NCBI GenBank assembly: GCA_036971475.1
Contig: JBAIZL010000008.1
Coordinates: 30,314,219 to 30,378,218, forward strand
Reading direction: 5' to 3'
Length of the DNA stretch: 64,000 bases
Source of the DNA: Prosapia bicincta
Lineage: Eukaryota; Arthropoda; Insecta; Hemiptera; Cercopidae
The position numbers and the translations under genes were made by a program. This document shows, piece by piece, positions 33,946 through 46,129 of the stretch (its first letter is position 1; each line of letters begins with the position of its first letter). The notes under the pieces are model-generated. The model ran no database searches and was not told where the DNA came from. It saw nothing but the letters and a program-made list of their open reading frames with translations.

Positions 33946-36655
33946 TTAATTAATATTTAAAAAAAACTGTATTACCATCAATTGTTGTCCCCTAAAAGTT
34001 TTTTTAAAAAAGTAGTTGATTCTGAGTGGATCAATAAAAAAGTATTTTATAAACAATTAAAAATTTTAACAAGATATATAAAGGGAGAGTGTAAACTAAT
34101 AGTACGATTTGAAGAATTAGACTTATTCTATATTGCTAAAATGTTTGAAACTAAACATATTTTAACTCTTCACAAATGAGTAAAAAGTGTAGGAAAGCAT
34201 ACTCATAGCTCTTTCTGTCACATAAAATATCTAAATGTTAACAGAGCATCAGATCAGAACCATCACTTTCTCCGTCGAAGTCAAATAAATGGAAGACTTC
34301 CAAGAATGAAATGTATCATTGATGTTCCTCATTTCCTGACTTGTTCTCCGCTATTTAGTCCACCGAAACCAGTATAAATGCGATGTTGTATTGCATAAAA
34401 GATGTGTATTCAATGCATCCGTGATCTCTCCGTGATTACGTTCACCCAGAACCAACTTTACCCCCAACAACATGTAGGCCCTATTTACAGACTGTACATC
34501 GATCAAAATGTCTACTAAAGGAAATTTTAGTGTGCGTATACTGAATACCCTGGAAGGCCCAAGTAATGTACGAAAAAAGCGACCAATGAAATAAGGTACC
34601 ATCACGGAATGTGCGAAATAAACTGCAACTACTCCCACCGCCGCCAAGCTCATTCAACCAAGGGATACCGAAACGGGGATGAGCCAAATAAGCTACCAAG
34701 CTACACTTCCACTACCCATTACAGTTAAACTTGAAAGGAACACGAAGGAAGCTGAAGTATAAGCAAGTGAATACAGCTATTGAAAAACATTGAGGAAATG
34801 TTCAGAATATTGTGACATAAAGGCTTACCTCTGTACTCTCTCCTACCTTAAGAACTTGGATTTAGTTGACGATCATAAAAAAAAATTATGAAACACTATA
34901 AAACGTTACAAAAAAATGTAAAACATAATTATAAAAATATCATTGACGAAGCTAAAAGCTGATTTTAAACACGCCTAAATGATAGAAAAGATTTATTAAC
35001 ATTTAGCGATTTAGCTAGTCCAAAACCTGGTTGAAGTTTAATGGAAACAGTTCAAACTCTCTTACGAATAGTCTGGACTACCCAGAGCAGGTAAATTTCT
35101 GTGATGGTCTCTTATTTCACATACCGCTCATTTCAATGAAGATTAAAACTATAGGCGCAGATAGAAAATCCGTAATGGTTGCTTATTTAGCTGGCCTCTA
35201 ATTTCACTGGTAGTTTTTTTCGCGACACCGGCACAAGATACGCAGAAATTTGACCTTAGTTGAACAATGCACTGAAGTATTATCATTTGCAAAACTGAGA
35301 TACTGTTGCGTCCAACTAACCGTGCACTTGTTCACTCCAGCTTTCTCATGTACTACCACAGAAAACATATTATGTGGTCAGAAAGTTCTGTACATCAACA
35401 GCTTCCGCATCCGATATGTCTACACATAGTTCAAGATTTTGTGTTTTCATACTGAAGCTAATTTATTATCGAATTTATTTAATATCAACCGTCACATGTA
35501 GGTCATCATATAGTATTCACGAAAATTTTATTTGTCTTTAAGCATTATCTTCCGTACGATAAACAGAAAATGTATGACGGAAGCAAATATATATATATTT
35601 ACGTTATAAGGCTGACTACCATCGTCAAATGTACAGATTGAATTGTGAGAGGTGAACTACCGAGAGTTATCATGTTCGGAAAGTATTTATACTGACACAC
35701 ACAGCCCTCTACAACTCGTCTCGCCTGTTGCTCTCTCAAGGACAAAAGCATGGCCAAGTAACTGGTCTCGTGTAGTTCTGGGTAGCGGTAGAAACTGTAA
35801 GCACTGGTTGGAACGCTTATCTCGTCCCAGGCGCGTACCATTGACCACTCCAGGCTTTAGTAAAGCTTCAAGCTCTTACTTGGTTTCAATCCCCCTCTAG
35901 ACTTCTGCGATTGACGCTAGTTCAGGGATCACGAGTTTGAGACTGCATTCGAGAGTGAATAGTTTCACCGCTAATTTTAGGATAATCCCCACAAATATTT
36001 GCGAAATCTTTGCGCTTTTGAACGAAGGAAAGAGACGCCACTAATTTTCTTTATTCAAGTTTTGCCGTCATTCTTTCTCTTTTCAAAAGGCTAATGAACT
36101 TCAAATTAATTATTAGACTTTGTAAGGTTTGTTTTCGAATACACGTCGATAATGTACAGGAATAACCTAGAGAAATTAACTTAAAAATTGTGGTTTTTCT
36201 ATCTCAGCAATCAGACTAGGGACCAGGCTTAAACTAAACACTTCGGCGATAGGTCTAATAGTAGAATGATGTACTAAATCGAACATCTGCTTTGGAGAGG
36301 AAACCATCGCTAATCTTTGAGCGATCGAATTGAGTCTATTATTGAAACGGAGTATAAACATTGTACTACAACATTCTCAAATAGGATTAGTTTTATCATC
36401 ATATACACCAAATATGTAATCGTACTAATTACTGGGTAAAGCTTTTAAAGTTTGAACTCTTATAGAAACCAGCGAGCGCCCCATCCCCATAAAGGCAACC
36501 TCTTACTGAGCTAACTTTCGCAATGAACAAGAGATAGTGTCGCACGAGTTTTCGTCAACGTTGATGGAAATACTCAAGTTTAAAAATAATTTAGTAAACT
36601 ATTTTGTTTCGGTCACGTGCGTAGCCCTTTTTTCGACACACCTGCAAATCCCAAC
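33946..36655. other. Unique sequence, no gene seen
   Basis: About 2.7 kb of single-copy AT-rich DNA. Several frames of 60-100 codons (for example 34351-34699 and 35599-35841 on minus, 35652-35900 on plus) overlap one another. None shows a known motif or paired splice sites. The 35600-35900 part is somewhat less AT-rich. An undetected short exon cannot be excluded. Confidence 0.4.
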
Positions 36656-36666
36656 TATCTGTATAT

Positions 36667-36886
36667 TAAACTAAATTTAAACTACTTAACTAAGTGAAAA
36701 CGTAATTGCTTACTTGCTGACGCGTTTCAAAACGATTGTTCCTTTTACGAAGCTAACCCTAGCTTCGTAAAAGGAACGATCGTTTTGAAACGCGTCAGCA
36801 AGTAAGCAATTACGTATTCACTTAGTTAAGTAGTATAAATTTAGTTTAATCAATAAATTCAAGATGATTACATCAAGCAACTTCAA
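36667..36886. mobile_element. Foldback element copy 3, 220 bp, with 11-bp target duplication
   Basis: TATCTGTATAT occurs at 36656-36666 and 36887-36897, flanking an element that begins TAAACTAAATTT. Positions 36665-36755 and 36760-36850 are inverted arms of 91 nt with only about three mismatches and a 4-nt turn (ACCC). A 36-bp unpaired right tail ends in GATTACATCAAGCAACTTCAA. Two further copies are at 17471 and 28905. No coding capacity. The superfamily is uncertain; 9-11-bp duplications occur in Mutator-like and some foldback elements. Confidence 0.8.
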
Positions 36887-37104
36887 TATCTGTATATATT
36901 CTAATTTCAGTGCGGTCACCACATTACACATTAATTATTTTATTTTTGAATCAAGTATTTCCATCAAAGTTGAATAAAAGAATGAAATGCGTAAATGAAA
37001 ACTGTGTTATCTGAAGGGGTTTAATCGATTAGAAGGAGGTGCCATGGAGAGTTTCGTCGTCCATTAGAATTCGAGGGAAATCTAAAGTAGCACAGCCCCC
37101 TCCT

Positions 37105-37278
<174 letters not shown>

Positions 37279-37714
37279 CAGTGGGCATTTTGAATAATGA
37301 ATGCAATAACAACATGGGATGAAAACTTTATAGAAACATGTGGTTGCTGAATTTTTTTACTGTTATAGATATGTTAGAGAAGTAAAGGAAAATCACCATT
37401 AGTAGTGGAGATCCACAACGAATTTACTAAGGTCTCAAAAAAATAGGCAGGATAAATTGCAGTACCTGAAAGTAAAGCGAAATCTCATAAACCCTGCAGG
37501 CTACTTATTAAAAAACCAGTACAACGCGTCCGGAGAAATGTTCCCCCCTCTCCCACAGTATGTCGACCACGTGAGGGGGCGACGACATACGTTTTTACAA
37601 TCAGTTGAGTGCCCAGAACAATCATCTGAAAGGCTTTTAGAACAATCTGCATTGGGTTTTAAATGCATGCTCAACCCCCTTAGATCCTAAACTAGCTATT
37701 GAAAAAACTTCATA

Positions 37715-37717
<3 letters not shown>
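37279..37717. other. Unique sequence, no gene seen
   Basis: A 77-codon plus-strand frame at 37457-37690 has no recognisable motif. Confidence 0.4.
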
Positions 37718-37793
<76 letters not shown>

Positions 37794-37880
37794 TGTGTGT
37801 TTGCGTGCGCGCGTGCGTGTGCCCGTGTGTGCGTGCATGCGCGTGTGTATGTGTGTGCGCGCATGCGCTGCACGCGTCAC
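37718..37880. repeat. (TG)n microsatellite with degenerate GC-rich tail
   Basis: Pure TG to about 37790, then an alternating purine-pyrimidine stretch of TG, CG and CA steps to about 37875. Confidence 0.95.
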
Positions 37881-39584
37881 GTCCGCGAGTGTAAAACATT
37901 AACTAGAACTTAAGGATTTTCAGCAATGTTCTCACCTTTATGCAAAGCCAACTTGTGCTCTATTTTTACGATGCTACGTTCGTTAGTCGATGTCACTTTG
38001 TTAAGTTTTGAAAGCGATGCTTTTAAAGTTTAGTTTGCTAAAACAGTTTTCATCGGAGGCGACTGAGTCTGGGGAAACTGCCAACAATGCCGCTCATGTT
38101 GGTGTGTGTTCCTTCTGCCTTGTTCTCACCAACTTTATCGGCAAGTCACACTCTTATTCTTCAAACACCTTGTTCTTCAATTTCTTCCATTACATGCTCT
38201 TCTTTCCTAGACTTATTGCTCCCCTCTAGTTACGTCCGTGAAAGGAGGGAGGTCACTTTATAGATTCATTACCGATGATCACCCACAAACCTTCCATTGT
38301 AAGGAAGAGAACACTAACACTTGATCAATCCATTGGTTTGACTGCTAGCTTTTAAATGATAAAAGAGAAACGTTAAATAATCATCGGATCGTTTAAGAGC
38401 ACTTCCGGTATTACACAACCGGAACTATTTCCGATGTTATTTGTAATTAAAAATGGTTAAAACTGGGTAAATCTACACAAACAAAATTCCATGATATGTA
38501 CTACCTGCAACCAGGCGCCTGCGACGTACGTTTTTGGCGCTCTCGTAAATGAATTCAATAAATTAAAGAAAGAAAAAAACGTTCAAACTAAAACTGTAAA
38601 CATTACTTGAATAAAATTTGGAATAATTTATTTGAATTGCGCTTCAGTATTTTACGAAAATATTATATTTTAAAATTATAACTTAGAAAGATTTGAGGCA
38701 TTTCAGCAACTTGCAAGAAATATGACTAGTAGTTTTACTAGAGGTAGGCATTTGGAGAAGGGTGCATTATTATTTTCACCCAGCTTATCCACTGGTGACA
38801 GGTTATTTAAATTCTGTTCAATTTTTCCTTGGACAATGACTGGCTCAAACAGTGTGTAAGTTACAATTTTAGTGTTCTGGAGTAGGCAAGCAGCTTTTGA
38901 GTTCGAGTGATAAAATTGTTATTATTTTAAATTAATTTTTGCTCTGATACCCATTAGGTGATTATTATAATTGTGGTTATTCATTATTATTGTTGTTGTT
39001 ATGGCTATTTATTATTATTACTAATATTAACATGATTATGTCAACGGCGCCCGCGCTCCCACATCTCAGCGATTAAGCCCATAATTGTGAGACCAAGCGT
39101 TAATCACTCCTGTTGAGAAATCTGTTGGAGGTGACAGCTTTGGTACACCGGTTATTTATACACTACGTAATCTTAAATTTTTACAAAATTTAATGTACGT
39201 ATTTTATACAATACACGGAAAATTTAAAATTAGCACATTTCAATAGAGAAATGTCTCTCTCACTTCAAAGATTAATTTAACCGCTACTTTAGACTTTTAT
39301 TGAAACCCGTTTAACTGAATTCGGGGCATGGGGATAGACCGAGTGCGCAATCTGACCTTGAAAGCTAACTTCTATATTTGAACAATGACAAATAAAGCCA
39401 ATTGCCGTGTTCACAAGTTATCAAGGTCAGCAAGCCTACGGCTAATAATAGACCGACAGTTAGGTCACAGCATTTAGACGGAGGTTGTAGGGCAATTTTT
39501 AAATAGGATGGAAAATATGAGGGTTTATAACACTTTAAACTTATTTTGTGTCACCCCTTAATGAACACGGTACGTATTGAAGAC
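37881..39584. other. Unique sequence, no gene seen
   Basis: Single-copy DNA including an ATT/TTG trinucleotide-rich patch at about 38975-39030. No exon or RNA gene could be supported. Confidence 0.4.
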
Positions 39585-40440
39585 CATTCCCCTGAGTAGC
39601 AAGAAGACACATGCTTTAACTTCGGGTAGGGGAATGACATCTAGTTTCATTACAGCTATCGGGAAGACACCTCCCTTCCCCTGAGTAGCAAGAAGACACA
39701 TGCCTTCATTTCGGATAGGAGGAAGACACCTACCTTCCCCTGAGTAGCTAGAAGACACATGCCTTCACTCCGGGTAGGGGGAAAATACCTTACTTCATTA
39801 CAGCTAGCGGTAAGATACCTCCCTTCCCCTGAGTAGCAAGAAGACACATGCCTTCATTTCGGATAGGAGGAAGACACCTACCTTCCCCTGAGTAGCTAGA
39901 AGACACATGCCTTCACTCCGGGTAGGGGGAAAATACCTTTCTTCATTACAGCTAGCGGTAAGATACCTCCCTTCCCCTGAGTAGCAAGAAGACACATGCC
40001 TTCATTCCATATAGGAGGAAGACACCTACCTTCATTACAGCTAGCGGGAAGACACCTCCCTTCCTCTGAGTAGCAAAAAACACATGCCTTCACTTCGGGT
40101 AGGGGGATGACACCTACTTCCATTACATCTATCGGGAAGACACCTCCCTTCCCTGAGTAGCAGGAAGACACCTGCCTTCACTCTGGGTAGGGGGAAGAAC
40201 CCTCCCATCGCCTGAGTAGCGGAAGGACACCTCCCTTTCCCTGAGTAGCGGGAAGACACCTGCCTTCACTCCGGATAGGAGGAAGACACCTGCCATCGCC
40301 TGAGTAGCGGGAGGGCACCTCCCTTTCCCTGAGTAGCGAGAAGACGCCTCCCTTCCCCTGAGTAGCGGGAAGACCCCTGCCTTCCCCTGAGTAGCGGGAA
40401 GATACCTGCCTTCACTCCGGGTAGAGGGAAGACACCCCTG
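39585..40440. repeat. 37-bp minisatellite with 148-bp higher-order unit
   Basis: Base units of about 37 bp contain CCTTCCCCTGAGTAGC and AAGACAC.TGCCTTCA. Four units form a 148-bp higher-order repeat, seen as TTCGGATAGGAGGAAGACAC at about 39710 and 39858. Minus-strand frames of 63-98 codons overlap here and are repeat artefacts. Confidence 0.92.
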
Positions 40441-41894
40441 TTCACCGTGGAAACGAATACATCCCTGGCTTCGCCCATGGTAGCGGTAAGCAATCTCTCT
40501 GAACCTCTGATTGTACGCAGGTTTACTTCAGTTAAGTGTCTCCGTCCTTGCAAACCATTCATATTGTTTTTCTATTCCTACTACCAGGGAATCATTTTGC
40601 CTTTTTCTTAGTCCTATATATTTCCATTTATCATACTCAATTGTTTTTATAGGGTGGTTCAAGGGGAATACTTCTTCATGACCCCGATAGAGTAGGTCTA
40701 CTTCAAGGGCGTGACACATTACATATGGCACCGGAACATCTCCCTCTATTTCCACCAGGGAGTTCTATCTCCCTTCGTAAGATAACGGTCTTACTGGCTA
40801 ATCGCCCTAATCTAAGAACGAAATATCCTGTGTTATCAGCAAAGGCCAGAAGTATTTCCCGCTAGATTGAAGTAGACTTGTTCTCTACTGGGGCCAATAT
40901 AGAGTTATATTTTAAACCCAAAACAATTAAAAGAAAAAGTTAAATACCATGTTTTTTTATTTAGAAAAAAATAATAATTAAAGTGTGTATGGTTTTCAAA
41001 AGATTTATTTTCGGGTGGGTACTAAAGCTATCACGCAAATTCATACTTTACAAGGCTGATTAATATTGCATGGGATAACTGCAGTAAATGGGGTTTTATG
41101 TTTAAATGAAATATAAACAGTATTACAATAAGGTAGATCCCCTACTGGACAATGGCTGCGCAATTACATCGAGGAATCGGGTCAAACGGAATTCTATGTC
41201 AACGAGGAATGAGTACTGTACTTTCATTTCATTCATCAGAAAGTGAAACCGCTCTGCGCTTATTCACAATCCTTATCTACACTGAGCCTTAGAAGTATAA
41301 TACTAACCCTTTTACTGTCTTTAAAATTATATAATGATAACGTGTGATTAAGCTACTACTTTGCAGTCGTACCAAAATCGATTACTTCGTCGACAGTAGA
41401 AGTTCATAAATCATATCCTGCACCGTTAGAAATAGTTCTCTTCTGCTTCTTTGAAGGTATATTGAAGAGAAAATACAACACGGCAGGAAAAAATTCAATT
41501 GAAAATAACTAGAGGTAGTCAGCAGTAACGTTTACATTGTTGGAATTGCAAAAACAAATGAGTAGGTTTTCATTACAAAGTGGATTAATATTCAGGGTGA
41601 CAGCAACTGTGGCACAATTTTTATTAAAACTAATAAAACCACTTACACAAATAAACATTTTGTTTAAATCCTTACGTAGCTTACAGATTGAAATTATATA
41701 ATAATCCTTAGAGGAAATCATTATGAACATAACTTATAATTGTAACATAGATTGTAGGAGATAATTTTTATAATATTTGTCTTTTAGGATGACTGTATGT
41801 AATTGAAATGTACATGAGCGTATAAACAAAAAGTTTATTTATGGTGAAGAGGTGCTATTTATTTTATTTAAATTCTGAGTGTGGATCATTTCTC
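40441..41894. other. Unique sequence; one unassigned minus-strand frame
   Basis: Mostly single-copy AT-rich DNA. A minus-strand frame at 40528-40755 (75 codons, opening with GTG after an upstream stop) has a rather protein-like composition with segments such as VDLLYRGHEEVFPLNHP, but I recognise no family. It could be a decayed exon or chance. Confidence 0.35.
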
Positions 41895-43230
41895 AAACTC
41901 GGAACCGAACTGGAATAGCGAATATTTTTCTGCAGTTTTAAGGGGAACAGCTAATAGTAGACTACTATAATCACCTTAAGAGGGTTGTAATGCAACCGAA
42001 CTGGAAGAGCGAATATTCTTCTGCAGTTTTAAGGAGAACAGCTAATAGTACTATAATCACCTTAAGAGGGTTGTAATGCAACCGAACTGGAATAGCGAAT
42101 ATTCTTCTGCAGTTTTAAGGAGAACAGCTAATAGTACTATAATCACCTTAAGAGGGTTGTAATGCAACCGAACTGGAATAGCGAATATTCTTCTGCAGTT
42201 TTAAGGGGAACAGCTAATAGTACTATAATCACCTTAAGAGGGTTGTAATGCAACCGAACTGGAATAGCGAATATTCTTCTGCAGTTTTAAGGGGAACAGC
42301 TAATAGTACTATAATCACCTTAAGAGGGTTGTAATGCAACCGAACTGGAATAGCGAATATTCTTCTGCAGTTTTAAGGGGAACAGCTAATAGTACTATAA
42401 TCACCTTAAGAGGGTTGCAATGCAACCGAACTGGAAAAAGCGAATATTCTTCTGCAGTTTTAAGGAGAACAGCTAATAGTACTATAATCACCTTAAGAGG
42501 GTTGCAATACAACCGAACTGGAATAGCGAATATTCTTCTGCAGTTTTAAGGGGAACAGCTAATAGTACTATAATCACCTTAAGAGGGTTGTAATGCAACC
42601 GAACTGGAATAGCGAATATTCTTCTGCAATTTAAAGGGGAACCGCTAATAGTACTATAATCACCTTAAGAGGGTTGTAGTGCAACCGAACTGGAATAGCG
42701 AATATTCTTCTGCAGTTTTAAGGGGAACAGCTAATAGTACTATAATCACCTTAAGAGGGTTGTAATGCCCGAACTGGAATAGCGAATATTCTTCTGCAAT
42801 TTAAAGGGGAACCGCTAATAGTACTATAATCACCTTAAGAGGGTTGTAGTGCAACCGAACTGGAATAGCGAATATTCTTCTGCAGTTTTAAGGGGAACAG
42901 CTAATAGTACTATAATCACCTTAAGAGGGTTGTAATGCAACCGAACTGGAATAGCGAATATTCTTCTGCAATTTAAAGGGGAACCGCTAATAGTACTATA
43001 ATGACCTTAAGAGGGTTGTAGTGCAACCGAACTGGAATAGCGAATATTCTTCTGCAGTTTTAAGGGGAACAGCTAATAGTACTATAATCACCTTAAGATG
43101 GTTGTAATGCAACCGAACTGGAATAGCGAATATTCTTCTGCAATTTAAAGGGGAACCGCTAATAGTACTATAATCACCTAAAGAGGGTTGTAGTGCAGCC
43201 GAACTGGAAAAGAGTATATTCTTGTGCAGT
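41895..43230. repeat. 86-bp minisatellite, partly 172-bp dimers (~15 copies)
   Basis: ACCGAACTGG recurs at 41904, 41995, 42081, 42167, 42253 and onward with 86-bp spacing. From about 42600 two variants alternate, one with CAGTTTTAAGGGGAACAGC and one with CAATTTAAAGGGGAACCGC (about 42627, 42797, 42968, 43141). These form ~172-bp dimers. Each unit holds a small GGTTG-TAATG-CAACC hairpin. Confidence 0.94.
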
Positions 43231-44636
43231 TTAAGGGGAACACCTAATAAGGTTATTATCGACTAAATATAGTAGGAGGAGATTGTCATGCGGCCGAACT
43301 GGAAAAGCGTAGATTCTGGTGGTTTCAAGAGGAACAGCTATATTTTCGTGTGCGGCCGTGTGAAAAACATAGTACATTGTTGTGCAGTTCCAAGAGGAAT
43401 AAGTTAATAGGACTAATTCTACGATTTTATTAGTTCTTGTTTTTAACTTTACGAGCAAAACAATTCAATCGCTCCTTACACATATTTCTATGTTTATTAT
43501 CTTATCTAGGTTTATTTGATCTTAATATATAAGAAAATAGATCTCCTTTCTGAGGGGTGTCTCTTTTTCCGTTCTTTTATTTAGTTCTTACTTTTAATTT
43601 AACTTTACGAGTAAAACAGTTCAATCGTTCCTTACACATATTTTGTTTTACGTCAGTTACTACTTTTTTATATCGTACGTTTTGGACATAATAGTTCATT
43701 CACTCCTGAAAAGTAGGCCTATAGCATTTCATTTAGTGATAGGCCTATTATTTCCCATTTTTTAAATTTACATTATGAGCAAAACAATTGCTTCTTTATT
43801 TTGTTGTTTAAGACTCTAATAAGCGATATAGTATTAATTACGAACAAAAAAGTTCATCATTTCTGATTAGTGTTTATTTGTGTTCCGTTTTCCAGCTTTC
43901 TGGTTTTACGTTATAAACAAAAGAATTCAATTACGTCTAAAAAAATAATTTTCACAAATTACTTATTTATGATTATTTTAAAACCCGCACTAGGAACTTA
44001 ATAGTGCAATAACTTGATGAGTATTCCTTTATGTCTTCGACAGAGTACCTATTTAATATAACGTTACGAAAAAATGTCAAGTAACTATTTGAAAACATAT
44101 CCATTTATCATTTCATTAATTAACCCTTCTTAATCTTATAAATAACGCACTAGTTCAATCCTTTCTGACAAGTATTTCTTTATACATTTCCAATAACTGA
44201 CCCTAGTTTCTATCTTAAGATACGTTCGTAACAGTTAAAACACTGAAAATAGATATTTACTTTGTGTGTATTGGTTATTTTAATTTTACGTTACAAGAAA
44301 ACAGTTTAAAAAAAATTTTAGTCGCCCTCTTTTAATGCCAAGCTATGCAAGACCATCCAATATGTTGAGAAAATAATCGTTTTTAGTTTTATTTTAGAAC
44401 ACGCAACATTTAATAAGATTATCATTGACATTTTTTATTTTGTCTACAACAGGCTTAATACTTAACGAAAATATATAAAAAAACAGGAAAGATTCTAGTT
44501 TGGAATATATCATTACCGTTGGCAAAATAAATATTCCGATAATAATTAATAATGTTGTTGTAATATTAAAATAGCAACAATTATCATAATGAACGAATGA
44601 ATCAAATCCCACAAAATGTTCAATGAATTACAGTCA
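43231..44636. repeat. Highly decayed repeats, unit near 75-150 bp
   Basis: Loose recurrences of TTTTACGTTACGAGCAAAACA followed by GTTCAATC and TCCTTACACATA near 43445, 43605, 43680, 43775, 43840, 43910, 44060, 44150, 44220 and 44290. Units are too diverged for a firm period; this looks like a dead minisatellite. Confidence 0.5.
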
Positions 44637-44910
44637 CCACCACTACTAATACTACTACTACTACCACTACTACTAGTTCTACTACCACTACTACTAGTTC
44701 TACTACCACTACTACTAGTTCTACTACTACGACTATACTACTAATACAACAAAAGTCCAACCGATGTTTTTTTCATAACAATTTTGAAAGGTTAGCATCA
44801 CCTGGTGCAAGTTTGCTGTAACATTCAAATAAAATAATCATAATAAACGAATGAATCAAACCCTACAAAACCTTCAATGAACTGCTACTGTTACTGCTCT
44901 AATACCACAA
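44577..44910. repeat. ~80-bp segment duplicated around the trinucleotide repeat
   Basis: CATAATGAACGAATGAATCA near 44586 and CATAATAAACGAATGAATCA near 44840 begin similar ~70-bp stretches; both lead into CTACT-rich sequence. Confidence 0.75.
44637..44745. repeat. ACT/ACC trinucleotide minisatellite
   Basis: Trinucleotide repeats with a 27-bp higher period (TACTAGTTCTACTACCACTA recurring three times). Confidence 0.93.
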
Positions 44911-44945
44911 AAGCCCACTGGATGTATGTATAAGGTTAGTCCTAC

Positions 44946-45250
44946 CTGCTGCAAGTGGGCGGCAGCGTCTCTCTGCCGCAGACTCCTCCGAATACAAACA
45001 GCATCAAAGTTAACAAAAGTTCAGTTCTCCCCATCACCGTTAACATGTCTACCTTCCACTTAGTCGGACACAAAAAGGAACTCGGAAACTATCACTAAAC
45101 GGTTTTCACTCGGCACAAAAATATCACTAAAAGGAAAAAACTGGCTGGACTGTATTTCCGCCTAACAGAAGCTCAAGGCTGTATGGCTTCGGTCTTCTCT
45201 TCAGGGCTTTTACAGTCCTCACTTCTTCCTCGGCGTTATCATCTTCAGCC
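44946..45250 (-). CDS. First coding exon of a secreted or membrane protein (signal peptide)
   Basis: On the minus strand the coding part runs from ATG at 45046 to 44946: 33 codons plus 2 nt. It ends at a splice donor CAG|GTAGGA (intron from 44945). The predicted start MLTVMGRTELLLTLMLFVFG is a typical signal peptide: a short polar/basic N-region with Arg, a 12-residue hydrophobic core, then small residues (GGVCG) before likely cleavage near residue 24. An in-frame TAG upstream excludes a longer N-terminus. A second in-frame ATG at 45034 would work equally well. The upstream exon boundary is either an acceptor at 45250 (CTCTTTCAG|GGCTG) or a transcription start near 45308. Codon use is less AT-rich than the surroundings. 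The remainder must lie at lower coordinates, beyond an intron. The mature protein begins with RETLPPTCS-like residues; I do not recognise the family. Confidence 0.62.
45219..45242 (-). other. Upstream open reading frame in the 5' leader
   Basis: ATG at 45242 followed by six codons and TGA at 45219, out of reach of the main ATG at 45046. Short upstream frames often lower translation of the main frame. A regulatory role is inference. Confidence 0.4.
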
Positions 45251-45305
45251 CTGAAAGAGAAACATGAAATACAGCATTAGAACAGAGACAGACGTGTAGA
45301 CAGCG

Positions 45306-45448
45306 ACTGATGTGCTAAATGTTACTATCGCGTCACAGTCGAAGTTCGCAGTGGGGGGCTTGTGTGTAGTGGATTTCGCATCATTGGTGGTGGTAGACGG
45401 GCCTTCGCACTGTAATTGGTAGAACAGAACACACCTCTGACTACGTCA
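45306..45448 (-). promoter_or_regulatory. Candidate TATA-less promoter for the signal-peptide exon
   Basis: On the minus strand, in order toward the gene: CRE-like TGACGTAG (45441-45448), CCAAT boxes at 45415-45420 and 45383-45388, then an arthropod-type initiator TCAGT (45306-45310). If +1 is 45308, the CCAAT boxes lie near -75 and -107. The stretch is visibly richer in G+C and CpG than its flanks. No TATA box is present. Confidence 0.42.
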
Positions 45449-46129
45449 TTACCGGACCAGGACCGTACACAACGAACCCTTCACTGTAACAATCACCACC
45501 GCATACCTTACCTAATCTACGAGTGGCGTAATTTACAAGGTAGACAGAGATAATCTACAAAAGTTATTTCGGATCGGTAATAGAGATAATTTATTTCGTC
45601 AATCTTACAATAAAAACAAAAACTGCGATCTATTCTTAGAGAGCCAGCTGATGCAACAATGCGACGTATTCGTTCAACTGGCAGGAAGCGCTCGTTACGA
45701 AATCTAAATCGACACGATACTATAAAAAGTATTTTCAGAAATGTTTCCGAGTTTGAAAGTTCTGTTAGCATCATAGTGTTTACTCTTGTTTGATTCCACG
45801 AAATGTATCTTTAATACATCTCCACAGTAATTGCATAATATTGTACGACTTTACACAACACAAGCCGCAGTTTGTCAGATGACGGGTAGTTTAAAGAATT
45901 CATGATTTGTTCTGACCTACTGACCTAGTGTAGCGATGACCTTCTAATTTCCAGCCATTCTTTTATTAAAGATGCTCTAATAACATGTTTGGTGATAATG
46001 TGACAATTAACATCATACTAGAACTATGACACTCGTAGAATCGATAAATGTAATAAAATTGTTGTCTGTTAACCATAGCAGGTATTAAAAAAGCTGGAAA
46101 AGTGTAAATCACTGTTTCGGTTGCTTTCT
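45449..46129. other. Unique sequence upstream of the candidate promoter
   Basis: Single-copy DNA. A minus-strand frame at 45517-45774 (85 codons) shows no known motif and no splice structure. Confidence 0.4.

Noticed and set aside
34351..34699. Two overlapping minus-strand frames, one hydrophobic
   Set aside because: No recognisable motif, no splice sites, and both frames open over the same bases, as expected by chance.
39558..40562. Overlapping minus-strand frames of 63-98 codons
   Set aside because: They follow the 37-bp repeat and shift frame between units.
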